A DNA stretch of 64,000 nt from the NCBI GenBank assembly GCA_963818855.1, contig CAWFUH010000007.1:512332-576331 (forward strand). Reading direction: 5' to 3'. The position numbers and the translations under genes are program-made. This DNA comes from Bog-159 sp963818855. Its GTDB lineage: Bacteria > Acidobacteriota > Terriglobia > Bryobacterales > Bryobacteraceae. The notes under the pieces are model-generated. The model was not told the origin of the DNA, did no database searches, and was given only the letters and a program-made list of their open reading frames with translations. Below are positions 37,029-46,601 of the stretch, one piece after another (positions within the stretch are counted from its first letter, which is position 1; each line of letters begins with the position of its first letter).

Positions 37029-38054
37029 ACTTTCGCGTGGTTGAACAACGCGGCCTGGAGAATGCGCGCAGCCCTTTTCGTGTCGTAGAAGACAGCGGCC
37101 AAGAAGTGGAATGGGTCAATCGCTTCTTGGATCAAGAGAGAGTCCGTAGCGTGGCAGAAACTACGCTGCGCAGCTATGCCTACGATTTACTCGATTTCCT
37201 ACGCTGGTGGGTGGAGGTAAACCAAACCACGGCTATCACGGAGAAGGCAGAATCCACGCTGCTCGACTATATTCGCTTCCAGACCAATCGCCAACCGCAA
37301 CCCGCCGCCGCCACCGTCAATCGCCGCGTGGGTATTGCAGAACGGGCTTTGCGGCTCGCGTTTCCCCGCACACAAACTTCCTTCGTCCCTGGCTTTCAGT
37401 ACGGCTATTGGCGCCCGCTCCCGCTTGGCATCGGACGGCCGCTTCCGGCCTTGAGCCGGTTACGCGTGAGGACACCCAAGCGCGTCATCCTGCCACTATC
37501 AGAGGAAGAAGTCGAGCAGTTCTGGGCCAGCTAAGCGGGATCTGGCCATCGTGGGTCTGATGCTGTTCGACGGTCTGCGCTCGTGCGAAGTACGCGCGCT
37601 CAACCGCGACGATCTGGTGCTCTCCGAATCACAGTTGCGCGTGCGCGGCAAGGGCGGCAAACCCCGCTGCGTGCCACTAGCTGCGGAAACGCTCCAACTG
37701 TTGGATCATTACCTGCTTCTGGAACGCCCACCGAATTGCGGCCAACCCTTATTCGTCGGTCTCAAAGGGCATGCACGCGGAAGGCGGCTGACCGCCGCCG
37801 GAATGCGTTCGCTGTTCCGCCATCACCGCCGCATCACCAACGTGTCGAAGGCGAATCCCCACCGGTTTCGACACACCTTCGCGACCGACATGCTCAGTGG
37901 CGGCGTCAGTTTGCCGGCGCTGATGCAACTCATGGGGCATGCCAAGATTCAAACCACGCTGGCATACGTTCAGATCTCTTCACAGGATGTCTTTCAGCAG
38001 TACGCCCGGGCCGTCGCGCAGCAGATCCGGCGTTTTCCTGCTGCTCAGTCATGA
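37025..38054 (+). pseudogene. Tyrosine recombinase B (copy 2), 8-nt deletion
   Basis: The N-terminal part (37025-37534) has the core-binding domain and reads to FWAS-stop. The catalytic part continues in another frame with KRDLAIVGLMLFDGLRSCEV, VRGKGGKPRCVPL, HRFRHTFATDM, LMGHAKIQTTLAYVQ. Alignment to copy 1 (SSFRTSRDLAIVG) shows that 8 nt are missing at about 37533. All catalytic residues remain in the second piece, but it lacks its own obvious start and the DNA core-binding domain. Confidence 0.85.
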
Positions 38055-39187
38055 GATACCCTGTCGGCCATCCGCTGGAACCGCTGTTCGAGCGTGCGGC
38101 CGAATCCCTCACCACCGCGCTCAGCCCCGCATCCCTCGAAGCCTATCGCACTGCCCTCCGCAGTTTTCTGCGTTACTTGGGCGCGCAGCACCGCGAGGTC
38201 TGCCGCCTGGAACAATTGCGACGCGATCCGCATATTCTCGGCTGGCTGACCGAATTGCGCTCGCACAGCCCAACACTCGCCAAATCCACGCTCATCCTGC
38301 GCATTGTCTTTTTGCGTGGTCTGTTGGAAGAACTGGCTTGGAGTGAACAAATCCTCGCCTTGTCTCATCTGCTCAGGCGGGAGGATATTCCGCGCCGCGA
38401 GAAAAGATTGCCCCGCCCGTTGCTGCCGGAACAGGATGAGATGATTCAGCAGGAACTCCTGCGCCGTAACGATCTCGCCAGCAACCTTTTGCTGCTGCAA
38501 CGCCACACCGGTATGCGGATTGGTGAGTGTGTCGACCTGGCCGCCGACTGTCTACGTCCCGTTGGGCCGGACCAGTGGGCTATCCATGTGCCGCTCGGCA
38601 AACTCAAAAAAGAACGCTTGGTCCCGGTGGATTCATTCGTACGCCAGATCATCGAACGTCTGCTCAACTTGCGTTCGCAAGGTAAGGTAAATCCCGGTTC
38701 CTTCCTGTTACCGCGGAATCGCGCCCGCCAAACATTAATCCGCAATCTGCGCGCCTCATTCCAACAGGTCGTGGCTGCGGCTGGAATCAATACCCGGCTG
38801 GTGCCCCATCAAAGTCGACATACCTATGCGACGGAGATGCTGCGCTCAGGCGTCACTCTCACCGGAGTGATGGAGTTGCTCGGACACACCAGTCCTGAGA
38901 TGACTTTGCTGTATCTCGAAATCACTCAACCCGATCTGCAGCGCGAATATCATCTGGCGCGCGAGCATCCCCGCCATCAGGTCCCATGCCCGCAAGCACT
39001 GCGCTCGCCCGCCTCGTTTCGCGCCGACTTGCCCAGCCTGGTGAATTCCCTAGACACGGCGCGCTATGTCCTCGAGATGTTCCGCCGCACGCTATCCGAA
39101 GGCCACGCTCGTCGAGTCCTCGACCGTATCGGCAATCGCCTCACGAAGATGCTGGCGGAACTCCGTCGTATTGACCCACCCGGATAA
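38051..39187 (+). CDS. Tyrosine recombinase A (copy 2)
   Basis: The 378-residue intact recombinase starts at the ATG at 38051, overlapping the B stop (ATGA). Catalytic residues: Arg in TGMRIGECVDLA, Lys in LGKLKKERLV, HxxR in PHQSRHTYATEM, His and Tyr in LLGHTSPEMTLLYLEI. The C-terminal extension with YVLEMFRRTLSEGHARRV matches copy 1. The stop lies 7 bp before the terminal repeat. With B broken, this element probably depends on another copy for movement. Confidence 0.88.
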   Translation: MRYPVGHPLEPLFERAAESLTTALSPASLEAYRTALRSFLRYLGAQHREVCRLEQLRRDPHILGWLTELRSHSPTLAKSTLILRIVFLRGLLEELAWSEQILALSHLLRREDIPRREKRLPRPLLPEQDEMIQQELLRRNDLASNLLLLQRHTGMRIGECVDLAADCLRPVGPDQWAIHVPLGKLKKERLVPVDSFVRQIIERLLNLRSQGKVNPGSFLLPRNRARQTLIRNLRASFQQVVAAAGINTRLVPHQSRHTYATEMLRSGVTLTGVMELLGHTSPEMTLLYLEITQPDLQREYHLAREHPRHQVPCPQALRSPASFRADLPSLVNSLDTARYVLEMFRRTLSEGHARRVLDRIGNRLTKMLAELRRIDPPG

Positions 39188-39243
39188 TTGGCAGACTTTG
39201 GCCGGTTAAACGGCTTTCTGGGAGATTACTCCGGGTAAGTCCC

Positions 39244-39336
39244 GATCACGTCCAGTGGACGGAAAACGCGAATTCCGCTCTCTCGTCGCCGATCGCGTCG
39301 CCCATCCGCACGCTGGCGGTCGCCGCAACGGACGAC
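39244..39336 (+). repeat. Repeat outside element copy 2
   Basis: Counterpart of 5812-5901 (reverse orientation), about 80 percent alike by eye; it starts 37 nt beyond the terminal repeat. In one frame it reads DHVQWTENANSALSS and PIRTLAVAATDDGD. The rest of 39207-39787 shows no gene. Confidence 0.6.
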
Positions 39337-39787
39337 GGTGACACTAACCTGCGAGAAGCGCCCGCCATTGAGCTGGGCGACGTGTCACGCGCCGCTGGCA
39401 CCGCAACCGGCCGCCGGACCATGCTGGATGCGCGTCCTTATGCCGAAACTAAACCAGCGCAGGCTTATCGCCGTAGACGTCCCATCCAGTCAGTCAGCCA
39501 CAGACCGGCCCTGGCGCAGGGAAGTACTGCGTTCCGAATACCCAGTGGCGCGAAGCCGGCGAGTGCAGAAAATCTGCGAACGACCATTGGACGGCCAGGA
39601 ACACTCCCCAGGAACACCCCCGAACGCCAGAGAGCGCACCAGCGGCTCCAGTTTTGGATCTTCGCGCGCATCAGATCCAGCGCGATGGCCGGCGCTGTGA
39701 TCAGCAGTGGAAACGGAGGGGAACGAACAACGGGCACTCGAAATTTATGCGCTGACTTCTCGTACCATTTAACGTAGAGGTCCGATA

Positions 39788-39967
39788 ATGCGAAGATGGC
39801 TAATGACACTTCTGGTTTCGACTGTTGTGTCTCTTGCTTTCTGGCAGTTTGAGCTGGCGTATATAATCTGGCCCGCGCATGCGTTCCTCGCCACACTCGG
39901 AAGCGCGGTCGCCTGTGGCATCGCCGCTCAATTGCTGCTATCCAAAACCGCGCGGCCCAGACTTTAG
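39788..39967 (+). CDS. Small two-helix membrane protein, 59 residues
   Basis: ATG at 39788 with AGAGGT upstream at good spacing. The product MRRWLMTLLVSTVVSLAFWQ, then AYIIWPAHAFLATLGSAVA and CGIAAQLLLSK has two hydrophobic segments with basic ends. It is too short to classify. Plausible as a real small membrane protein because of its ribosome-binding site and regular topology. Confidence 0.5.
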   Translation: MRRWLMTLLVSTVVSLAFWQFELAYIIWPAHAFLATLGSAVACGIAAQLLLSKTARPRL

Positions 39968-40410
39968 CGACGTTGCATTAAGGCCATCCTGAAACGGGAG
40001 CGAGACTTCGCTTTAAGCGGCGCATCCCTGCTACAGGCAATATGCCCTGCTCGCGCCCTGCGAGGAAAATGCCCGGACTCTCGAGCAGAGCAAACATGCC
40101 GGTCGCTCGGCAGGGTTCTACTTCGGTTGTATTCCAGCACCAAGCTTGACTTCGCGGCTTGCTTCTGCGCCCCGGCCCGCATGGCCTGGACTAACTGATC
40201 CAGCATGCGGTCCCGCACCTCCGCCGAACATTTGGACGATGTATCGCGGACGCGGGCATAGGCTGCGGTTTGACTGCATTAGCGTTGGCTCCCCGGGGTC
40301 CCTGACGTGGTATAACATTATGTTGTTTCGATCCGCCGCGGCTGGGCGGAGATCCAGCCTTGATCAACAAAACGCACATCGTTCCAAAGCTCATCGAGCA
40401 GGAGGAAGTC

Positions 40411-40971
40411 ATGTTTGACAAACCTTTTTTGCCTTCACGCGGTTTACGAGTCGTTTCAGCAGCGGCACTTGGCATAGCGCTCGCGGTTCTGGGCGGCAGG
40501 GCCTTCTCCGCGCAGGACAAGTACACACTGCGCGTTCCCAATGGGCTCGCATTCTCTGACTTCAGGGGGTACGAGAACTGGCAGGTTGTCGCCGTCAGTC
40601 AGACTGAAGATCTGCTGAAGGTGATGGTAGCCAATCCCACGATGATCGACGCCTACCGCGCCGGCGTTCCCGGCAACGGCAAGCCTTTCCCCGACGGCTC
40701 CAAGATTGCAAAAATCGAGTGGAAACCGAAAAAGAACACGGAAGCCCCTTTTTCAGTGAGGGTACCGGACACCTTACAAGACATTTTCCTCATCGAGAAG
40801 AACACCAAGAGATTCCCGGGCACGAAGGGATGGGCATACGCCGTGTTTGACTATGATCCCGCGTCGGACACGTTCAAGCCCGATGCGACCGGCGTCGTCA
40901 ATTGCGGCTTCGCGTGCCATACGAGAGTGGCGGCCAAGGATTACATTTTCACGGCGTACGGCAAGAGGTGA
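40411..40971 (+). CDS. Cytochrome P460-family protein
   Basis: The 186-residue exported protein starts at the ATG at 40411 directly after AGGAGGAAGTC. Signal peptide: LRVVSAAALGIALAVLGGRA. The body matches cytochrome P460-type proteins: FSDFRGYENWQVVAVSQTED, MIDAYRAGVPGNGKPFPDGS, KIAKIEWKPKKN, GWAYAVFDYDP, and the C-terminal haem site CGFACHTRVAAKDYIFTAY. The haem motif is Cys-x3-Cys-His, not the usual Cys-x2-Cys-His. Family members oxidise hydroxylamine or bind NO; activity here is unknown. Confidence 0.82.
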   Translation: MFDKPFLPSRGLRVVSAAALGIALAVLGGRAFSAQDKYTLRVPNGLAFSDFRGYENWQVVAVSQTEDLLKVMVANPTMIDAYRAGVPGNGKPFPDGSKIAKIEWKPKKNTEAPFSVRVPDTLQDIFLIEKNTKRFPGTKGWAYAVFDYDPASDTFKPDATGVVNCGFACHTRVAAKDYIFTAYGKR

Positions 40972-41104
40972 ACTGGGTTGAGCGACGCTTAGTGCCTGCT
41001 CGCGGGAGCCGTTTTCATTCTCATGTTTGGCGGCTTGGGCGCTCTCGTCGGGAGCTATGCTCCTGCGCTACGGGCTGCGACGGTCCGAGGCCGCGGCGCG
41101 CAGT

Positions 41105-41518
41105 TCACCAGCCGGTGGTGCTCGCGAATGTGCCAGACGCGTTGGCCAGTTTATTACCCTCGCACGCAGGCCATAGGCCGTTGTTCCCGTAGCCGTAAGG
41201 ACGAAGGAGCTGCGTGAAATCGCAACCGGCCACGGGACGCTCATAGACGTGGCCGGAACCGCCATCGGACCACCTGACGAACAGGGTTTCACCGCGAACG
41301 CGGACAGCAGTGGTTCCGCGCTGTTGAGTCCTCAACGTACTCGCAAGCTGGTTTGTTATGTCGAAATATCCTCTCTCGACGGTGTAATGTCTTGTGCAAC
41401 TCATGCGACGGCATTGGTACGCTTCAAAGGCCGCTTCATCGGAATTGTGGACAAGCACAACCGTCAGGACCATGTCGCCGCATTCCGGGTGTAGATTGCA
41501 GCATGGAAAATGCGTCAT
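41105..41518 (-). CDS. Hypothetical protein with cysteine pairs
   Basis: The 137-residue product starts from the ATG at 41518, preceded by GGGAGGGAG. It contains FPCCNLHPEC and YQCRRMSCTRHYT, which may form a zinc ribbon, followed by a GYFDI motif and a beta-rich rest (TLFVRWSDGGSGHVYERP). I do not recognise the family. A plus-strand frame at 41510-41821 (DQIAYEALHNGFLSCAEPEK) starts divergently and could be a second small gene, with little support. Confidence 0.5.
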   Translation of the reverse strand: MTHFPCCNLHPECGDMVLTVVLVHNSDEAAFEAYQCRRMSCTRHYTVERGYFDITNQLASTLRTQQRGTTAVRVRGETLFVRWSDGGSGHVYERPVAGCDFTQLLRPYGYGNNGLWPACEGNKLANASGTFASTTGW

Positions 41519-41833
41519 GGCAATCTCCCTCCCGCTGGCACATCGCCAGCCTTTCTGAAAGGCCGACTGTCCGTCCGGGTAGATCAAAGCTTCGACACGA
41601 CCACACCCGACTTCGACCAGATCGCTTACGAGGCTTTGCATAACGGATTCCTGTCGTGCGCCGAGCCGGAGAAACTACAGCAGATCTGCGACAGTTTGGG
41701 GCCGGAGCGCCGACAGATCAACCGGCGCTTACTGGAAATCGAACGCGTCAGCCACAATGGTGGCCTGAGCGGCGACCGCATCCGAAGAGTGGTGCAACCT
41801 GCCGTCACAGAAGACGGCTAAAAGACGCCCGGA

Positions 41834-42244
41834 TTGAGGTTCGGCCAACCGCGGGTGATGGCACTACTGCTGTCGCTCACTATGTTTCATCCTTTCATCG
41901 GCAGTTTTCGCAAGCTCCATCTACAGCAGCTGGTGGCGGATCTGTTGGGGGTGACGCTGGCCGAGTACACTCCGCACCAGATGACCTGTGACTTGCGCCG
42001 GCTCCGGCTGAAGGGTCTGATCTACCGGCCACCCAAGACCAATCGCTATTTCGTCACCCCCTATGGTTGGAAGGTCGCCCGGTTGTTTTCGCGGTTGGAG
42101 GCCCGCGCGTTCCGGCCCGCCTTGGCCATGTTCACCGCCAACGATGCCGTTCTACCGTTCCCACTACGGCAAGTCTTGGATCGCGTCGACACACAACTTG
42201 ACCTGCTAATTTACGACGCTTTTCCCTTTCCGAAAGCCAGCTGA
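41834..42244 (+). CDS. Winged-helix-like DNA-binding protein
   Basis: The product of up to 136 residues carries the wHTH-like text YTPHQMTCDLRRLRLKGLIY, RPPKTNRYFVTPYGWKVARL, resembling domains that in other bacteria sit at the ends of larger transposon- or phage-linked proteins. There is no good ribosome-binding site before the first start, so this may be the C-terminal piece of a decayed longer gene. Role unknown. Confidence 0.45.
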   Translation: MRFGQPRVMALLLSLTMFHPFIGSFRKLHLQQLVADLLGVTLAEYTPHQMTCDLRRLRLKGLIYRPPKTNRYFVTPYGWKVARLFSRLEARAFRPALAMFTANDAVLPFPLRQVLDRVDTQLDLLIYDAFPFPKAS

Positions 42245-43082
42245 AGACTTGACACTTTTAGATACAAATCACTTACATTAGACGGCTAGAGATTTCGTGA
42301 AGTGGTCGCCGGACGCTCGGCCAGGCACGCAGACGCAGAATCTGACCCTTTCGAACCCGTGGTTTGATGTCGCACCTGATCCTTTTGGATCACGTCGCGA
42401 CATGCGTGGAAGGCCCGTCTGGATGCGCTGAAAGCGTCGCCGAGTGTGACGCGCGGGGGCGGCCTAACGCGCCCTCCTGAGCGAGCGGCGAATCCAGAAC
42501 TGACCGCGCTGGTAAGGCATGCCGGATAGTATCGCCGCCACGGCGGGGACGCCCGGGGTGCGACCGACAGACGGGCGACCAAGAACAGAGCGATCACGGT
42601 GATCCCGCAGCGGAGATACGGCAAGGCGAATTAGCAGCGAAACGGTGCGCTTAGAGCAAGCGCACAGGTAGCGGCACGAAAACGTCTCTGACCGCTGTGT
42701 GAGCGTTTGTTTGGACAGTTCTATTCCTGTTCCCGCCCTGACAAAAAGACTGATGAACTGATACCGAAGCCTGCGCAAATCATTGAAGTAGTTTAACTTG
42801 TTAGCCTGAAATCCTCCTGTTTTACAGGCTAGGTAAGCACCACCGCTCTCATCTGAAATTACATCGCAACACTCTCCGAAGCCATGTAAATACGCCGGAT
42901 CGCGCGTCGCGGCACCGAGATCTGGGACGGCCCTACGACAGTTCGACAGACAGGAACATCTCGTCATACCTGCAAAATTCTAACTAACCCGTGTCAGCTC
43001 AACGGCGAATGGCAGACGGTGGCGTGGCCTTCGATGGGGAAGAGCGGGTGCCATATAGAAACAGAATGCATCACTCAGTCAA
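42245..43082. other. Intergenic, no gene supported
   Basis: About 840 bp. A 167-residue minus-strand frame at 42464-42967 exists but has no ribosome-binding site and no protein-like composition. I see no RNA gene or repeat. Confidence 0.35.
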
Positions 43083-43810
43083 ATGACGAGTACGCGGAAA
43101 ACAGTAATCGTGACCGGTGGTTCCCAGGGAATTGGAGAAGGTCTTGTGAAGGCCTTTCTGGATCGCGGTTACAACGTAGTGGCCAACGCTCTGGAAATCT
43201 CGACGTCGAGCGCGCTCGAAGCGTCAGACAAGCTTGGATTGGTCGATGGAAGCCTCGCCGAACCGGCCACCGCGGCGAAGATCGCCGAAGTTGCGAAGAA
43301 CCAATTCAAATCGATTGATGCCCCTGGTTAACAACGCCGGCATCTATTTCGCGAAACACTTCGCGGATTACACGGTTGACGATCTTCGTGCTCTCGCATC
43401 GGTCAACCTCGAAGGTTTTCTCCTGATCACCCAGATGGCGGTTAAGCAGATGCTGGCTCAGAACACCGGCGGTAGCATCGTCAATGTCACCTCGGCCCAG
43501 GTGAACATCCGATCGCGGGGATCAATTCGTCCGTTGCGATGATGATCAAGGGAGGCCTGGAAGCCGTTACGCGAAGCCTGGCGATGGAATATGCCAAGCA
43601 GGGCATGCGCGTCAACGCCGTTGCGCCGGGGGTCGTCGATACGCCCATGCATGAAGGGCAGTCGAAGGATTTCCTCAAGACGCGGCAACCGATGGGTCAG
43701 ATTTCCGGGGTGAAAGACGCGTGGACGCGATCGTTTATCTGACAGAGGCCAGTCAAGTGACCGGGGAGGTGCTGCACGTGGATGGCGGTGCGCACGTAGG
43801 CAAAAGTAAC
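43083..43810 (+). pseudogene. Short-chain dehydrogenase, frameshifted
   Basis: One SDR enzyme is spread over four frames: cofactor motif KTVIVTGGSQGIGEGLVKAF, then after a 1-nt insertion near 43325 VNNAGIYFAKHFADYTVDDL and GGSIVNVTSAQVN, after a shift near 43512 AGINSSVAMMIKGGLEAVTR with RVNAVAPGVVDTPMH, and after a third near 43720 DAIVYLTEASQVTGEVLHVD GG. The active-site Tyr of the YxxxK motif is not seen (SVAMMIK in its place, as in some SDR variants or through mutation). Three separate single-base changes indicate decay. Confidence 0.8.
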
Positions 43811-44036
43811 TGGCGCAAACCCGCAGCTGGCGGCCTACCCGGTCAACAGTCGGGGACTCTCCGACGATGTAATGGACGTTGTTATTTTCCATTATCACGA
43901 TTTTCGGGCAGAATCGATCCCACTTGGGGGGAAAGACTAGCCTGGCATTTGTCCGATAATCCGACTAATCTGGAGTTAGACGCTTCGACTCCGTTGCGCG
44001 AAAGCATTTGGCTTCTTGTTAAATTGGAGGCTCAAG

Positions 44037-44456
44037 ATGAACGATCAACAGAAGAAGGAGCAGTATTCTGGAGTGCGAGATCAAGAGATCCGTGCGGCAC
44101 TGGATCAGCATTGGGTGGCGTCCGATGCCAACGATTTTGAAACGGAGCACCGCATCTATCACGAGGACGCGGTGCTTGAATACCCGCAGTCAGGCGAGCG
44201 AACCCGCGGTCGACTTAACATACAGAACCAACGCGCTAGTCAGCCGAGCAAAAAGGGGTTTACTGTCCGACGAATCATCGGCGGCGGTGATCTTTGGATC
44301 ACCGAATTGATCATAACGTATGACGGCAAGCCGTCCTACACCGTGAGCATCATGGAGTTCAGGGACGACAAGGTTGCGCGCGAAACACAGTACTTTGCGG
44401 ATCCGTTCGTGGCTCCTGCATGGCGCGCTCAATGGGTCGAACGGATGGACACATAA
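44037..44456 (+). CDS. SnoaL/NTF2-like protein
   Basis: The 139-residue product starts after GGAGGCTCAAG at the ATG at 44037. It has the cone-shaped NTF2-like pattern: ALDQHWVASDANDFETEHRI, YHEDAVLEYPQSGERTRG, ITYDGKPSYTVSIMEFRDDK and the end VARETQYFADPF. Such proteins bind small hydrophobic ligands or act as isomerases and hydrolases; no catalytic set can be assigned. It lies between the broken SDR and DoxX genes and may have been part of the same accessory operon. Confidence 0.75.
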   Translation: MNDQQKKEQYSGVRDQEIRAALDQHWVASDANDFETEHRIYHEDAVLEYPQSGERTRGRLNIQNQRASQPSKKGFTVRRIIGGGDLWITELIITYDGKPSYTVSIMEFRDDKVARETQYFADPFVAPAWRAQWVERMDT

Positions 44457-44632
44457 TCTCGAGGCGCGAGGATTCGCTAACGACACCGCCATTTGCGGTT
44501 TGCAGCATAATTGTCAAGAACAGAGATCAACGCCAGAGACCCGCTAAGTCCTGATTGACGCGGTTAGCGGAGAAGTCGAGTTGTATGATATGTGGTATCG
44601 GTACCGCACATCCTCCGATGGAGGGACAAGAG

Positions 44633-45106
44633 ATGGATTGGAAACGGTTGGTCCAGTTTGCGCTGCTGGGTAGCAGTGATTTGGAACAATATGCCATCCT
44701 GCTGGTACGCGTTTCGCTCGGGCTGTTCTTCGCCATCTCCGGGGCAAACAAATTGTTCGTCGCCGGCGGCAGGAAAACTATTTACGAAACGCTCGTTAAG
44801 GCCAAAATCCCGTTTCCCCACCAGATGGCTTATTTCGTGTCCGGTGTCGAGTTCGTTGGCGGATCCTTGCTGACTGTGGGGTTTCTTTCGAGCCCGGCCT
44901 GCGTGGCTTTATTGATCGATATGATTGGCGCCGTCCTGACCAACACGCTTTCCACCATGCCTAAAGGACTTTCGCCGCTTAACTGGCTCGACGATTTCCT
45001 CTACCTTCCGGAAGTCTTGTACGTGCTCTTCTTTACCTGGCTGATCTGCTCCGGTCCGGGAAAGCTCAGTGTCGATTACTGGCTCGCCGGCAAGCTACTG
45101 AGGTGA
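44633..45106 (+). CDS. DoxX-family membrane protein
   Basis: The 157-residue product begins at the ATG at 44633 (GGAGGGACAAGAG upstream). Four hydrophobic segments: AILLVRVSLGLFFAISGANK, YFVSGVEFVGGSLLTVGFLS, ACVALLIDMIGAVLTNT and VLYVLFFTWLICSGPG, with the family-typical SGxxKL after the first helix and EFxGG in the second. DoxX proteins are found in redox or stress contexts. No partner is evident here. Confidence 0.78.
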   Translation: MDWKRLVQFALLGSSDLEQYAILLVRVSLGLFFAISGANKLFVAGGRKTIYETLVKAKIPFPHQMAYFVSGVEFVGGSLLTVGFLSSPACVALLIDMIGAVLTNTLSTMPKGLSPLNWLDDFLYLPEVLYVLFFTWLICSGPGKLSVDYWLAGKLLR

Positions 45107-45139
45107 TCGATCGACGAAGCAGCTTGTTGCTAGACAAGA

Positions 45140-45304
45140 GCTTGATCTTCGGCGCTCGTGTTCCGGATATTCGAGGATTCGAAGGGCCGCATCTGGGGCC
45201 TCGGTGCAGGGCGCTTTGGACGCTGCGCGGCTCATGCGGTGGGACCCTGCCACGAAGGCCATCTCAAACTCCCGGATGGTTCGGGGGTAATCCTCCACTG
45301 CCAT
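45140..45304 (-). pseudogene. Possible IS1595 transposase N-terminal relic
   Basis: MAVEDYPRTIREFEMAF matches the beginning of IS1595-family transposases (YPxTxxEFxxxF) but the zinc-ribbon CPxC segment that should follow is not readable in any frame. The 45305-45707 stretch shows no gene. Confidence 0.35.
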
Positions 45305-45707
45305 AATCTACAGGTTGTGGTCGGCTGAGTCAAGGGGATACCTAGTTGGCCCCGCCGAGACCTGACCGGCCGCGGTGATTGCAGGAATATGCCCTCGGCG
45401 GGCGGCACTGCAATTTTCTGCAGAATCCGCGGTTTTTAAGAGGTGATCCGACCTTCAAGGAAATTTTAGACGCGGCGCCGCGGCATAGACGGGCGCCCAG
45501 TCCGGATCATGGCAGAGTTGAGTCGGGATTCGCCGATTCACCCCGAGTTCGAGGCATCGGCGTTAACAAATTGCCAGGAGAACGGAAGGGCATTGGCCCC
45601 TCACGACGACTCAAACTCGAGTACATATCGTCGCAAAGCACTGTGCAGGCAAAAAACAGCAACGCCAGCGGCAAGGTCACGTATTTGCCGGAGGAATATT
45701 GCTAATT

Positions 45708-46494
45708 TCACGTATTCCAGGGGTTGATGTCGATACCCAGCACCTCGGTCAGGCTTTCGATCTTAGGCCCAGCCTGCGCCGCTTCGCCGCGAGTCGCATC
45801 GTACGCCCCGTGATGAGCCACCTGGCAAACCAGCGTCGAGATGCGCGACGTGCCCAGAAACCGGCGCTGGGCGGTGGCGCTCAAAATTGCAAAATACCCT
45901 GGCCCATGCTTCCTGGGCGATGGATTCGGGGTCGCCCGTGCGGGCCCCGAAGCCGCGGTAAATATCGCCCATCACTTTTGAATTGTCTCTGGCCCACACG
46001 AAGTCGAACGCCCGGTTGACGTCGGCCATTTCGATCGGACTGCTTCCCGGATTCTGCCAATCGTCTCGCTGTTCGCAGGCGATCGATAATGCCAGTTCGG
46101 CCAGAAGCGTACTGGCAGTCGGCTTTCCAACCCCCGCCGATTTGGGTTCGATCGGCGCAATCAACGCCGACCAGATCCGGTGCCACGCCGTGTCCAAAGG
46201 CCAACGATCCGCATATCCCTGTGCGCCCCGGCGCGAGCCGGAGTTCGCGCTTTGGCCGCTGGCCGGCGGCCCCTCAATGTTGAATGCCACCGCCCATGCC
46301 AGCCGCTCGGCGTCAAAGCCGGATGGAAGCGGGACGCCTTCGTCGCGAAGCCTGCCCAGGGTCGCGGTCAGGTCGCTCCGGCCGGAGTGCAGGATGCTGG
46401 CGTATCGGCTTTGTTGGGGAAGGGGAAGAAGCTGAGCAAGCGTCGCCGCCTGCAGGTCGAATCGCGCTTTAGCCGCCTGAGAGGTCTGGAACAT
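45708..46494 (-). pseudogene. Sigma-70-family factor, frameshifted
   Basis: Start at 46494 (MFQTSQAAKARFDLQAATLA). The middle has the region-2-like ADVNRAFDFVWARDNSKVMG with RTGDPESIAQEAWARVFCNF; a frame change near 45885 leads to RRFLGTSRISTLVCQVAHHG and the end LTEVLGIDINPWNT-stop at 45708. No region 4 helix-turn-helix is seen, so the protein is truncated as well as shifted. The assignment rests on the region-2-like block only. Confidence 0.5.
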
Positions 46495-46601
46495 TTCACA
46501 GATTCCATTTGGCCCGTTCAACCCGGTATGCCGGCTTGTCTGCCAAGCATACTCTGAAACGTCAGCCCTACGCAAACAAGTGCGTTAACCTGTGTGCATC
46601 A

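Larger units (their letters stand above)
35389..39206 (+). mobile_element. Two-recombinase/primase element, copy 2
   Basis: 3,818 bp bounded by a perfect 12-bp inverted repeat: ACCGGCCAAAGT at 35389-35400 and ACTTTGGCCGGT at 39195-39206. The four genes have the same order and the same 4-nt overlaps as copy 1, on the opposite strand. It is clearly diverged from copy 1 at the protein level, so the two are not a recent duplication. Recombinase B is broken by a deletion. Confidence 0.82.

Noticed and set aside
37583..38050. Upstream extension of recombinase A copy 2
   Set aside because: It overlaps recombinase B coding sequence in another frame; the ATGA overlap at 38051 and the copy 1 start fix the true beginning.
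42464..42967. 167-residue minus-strand open frame
   Set aside because: No ribosome-binding site, odd composition, and no protein-like motifs; kept as intergenic.
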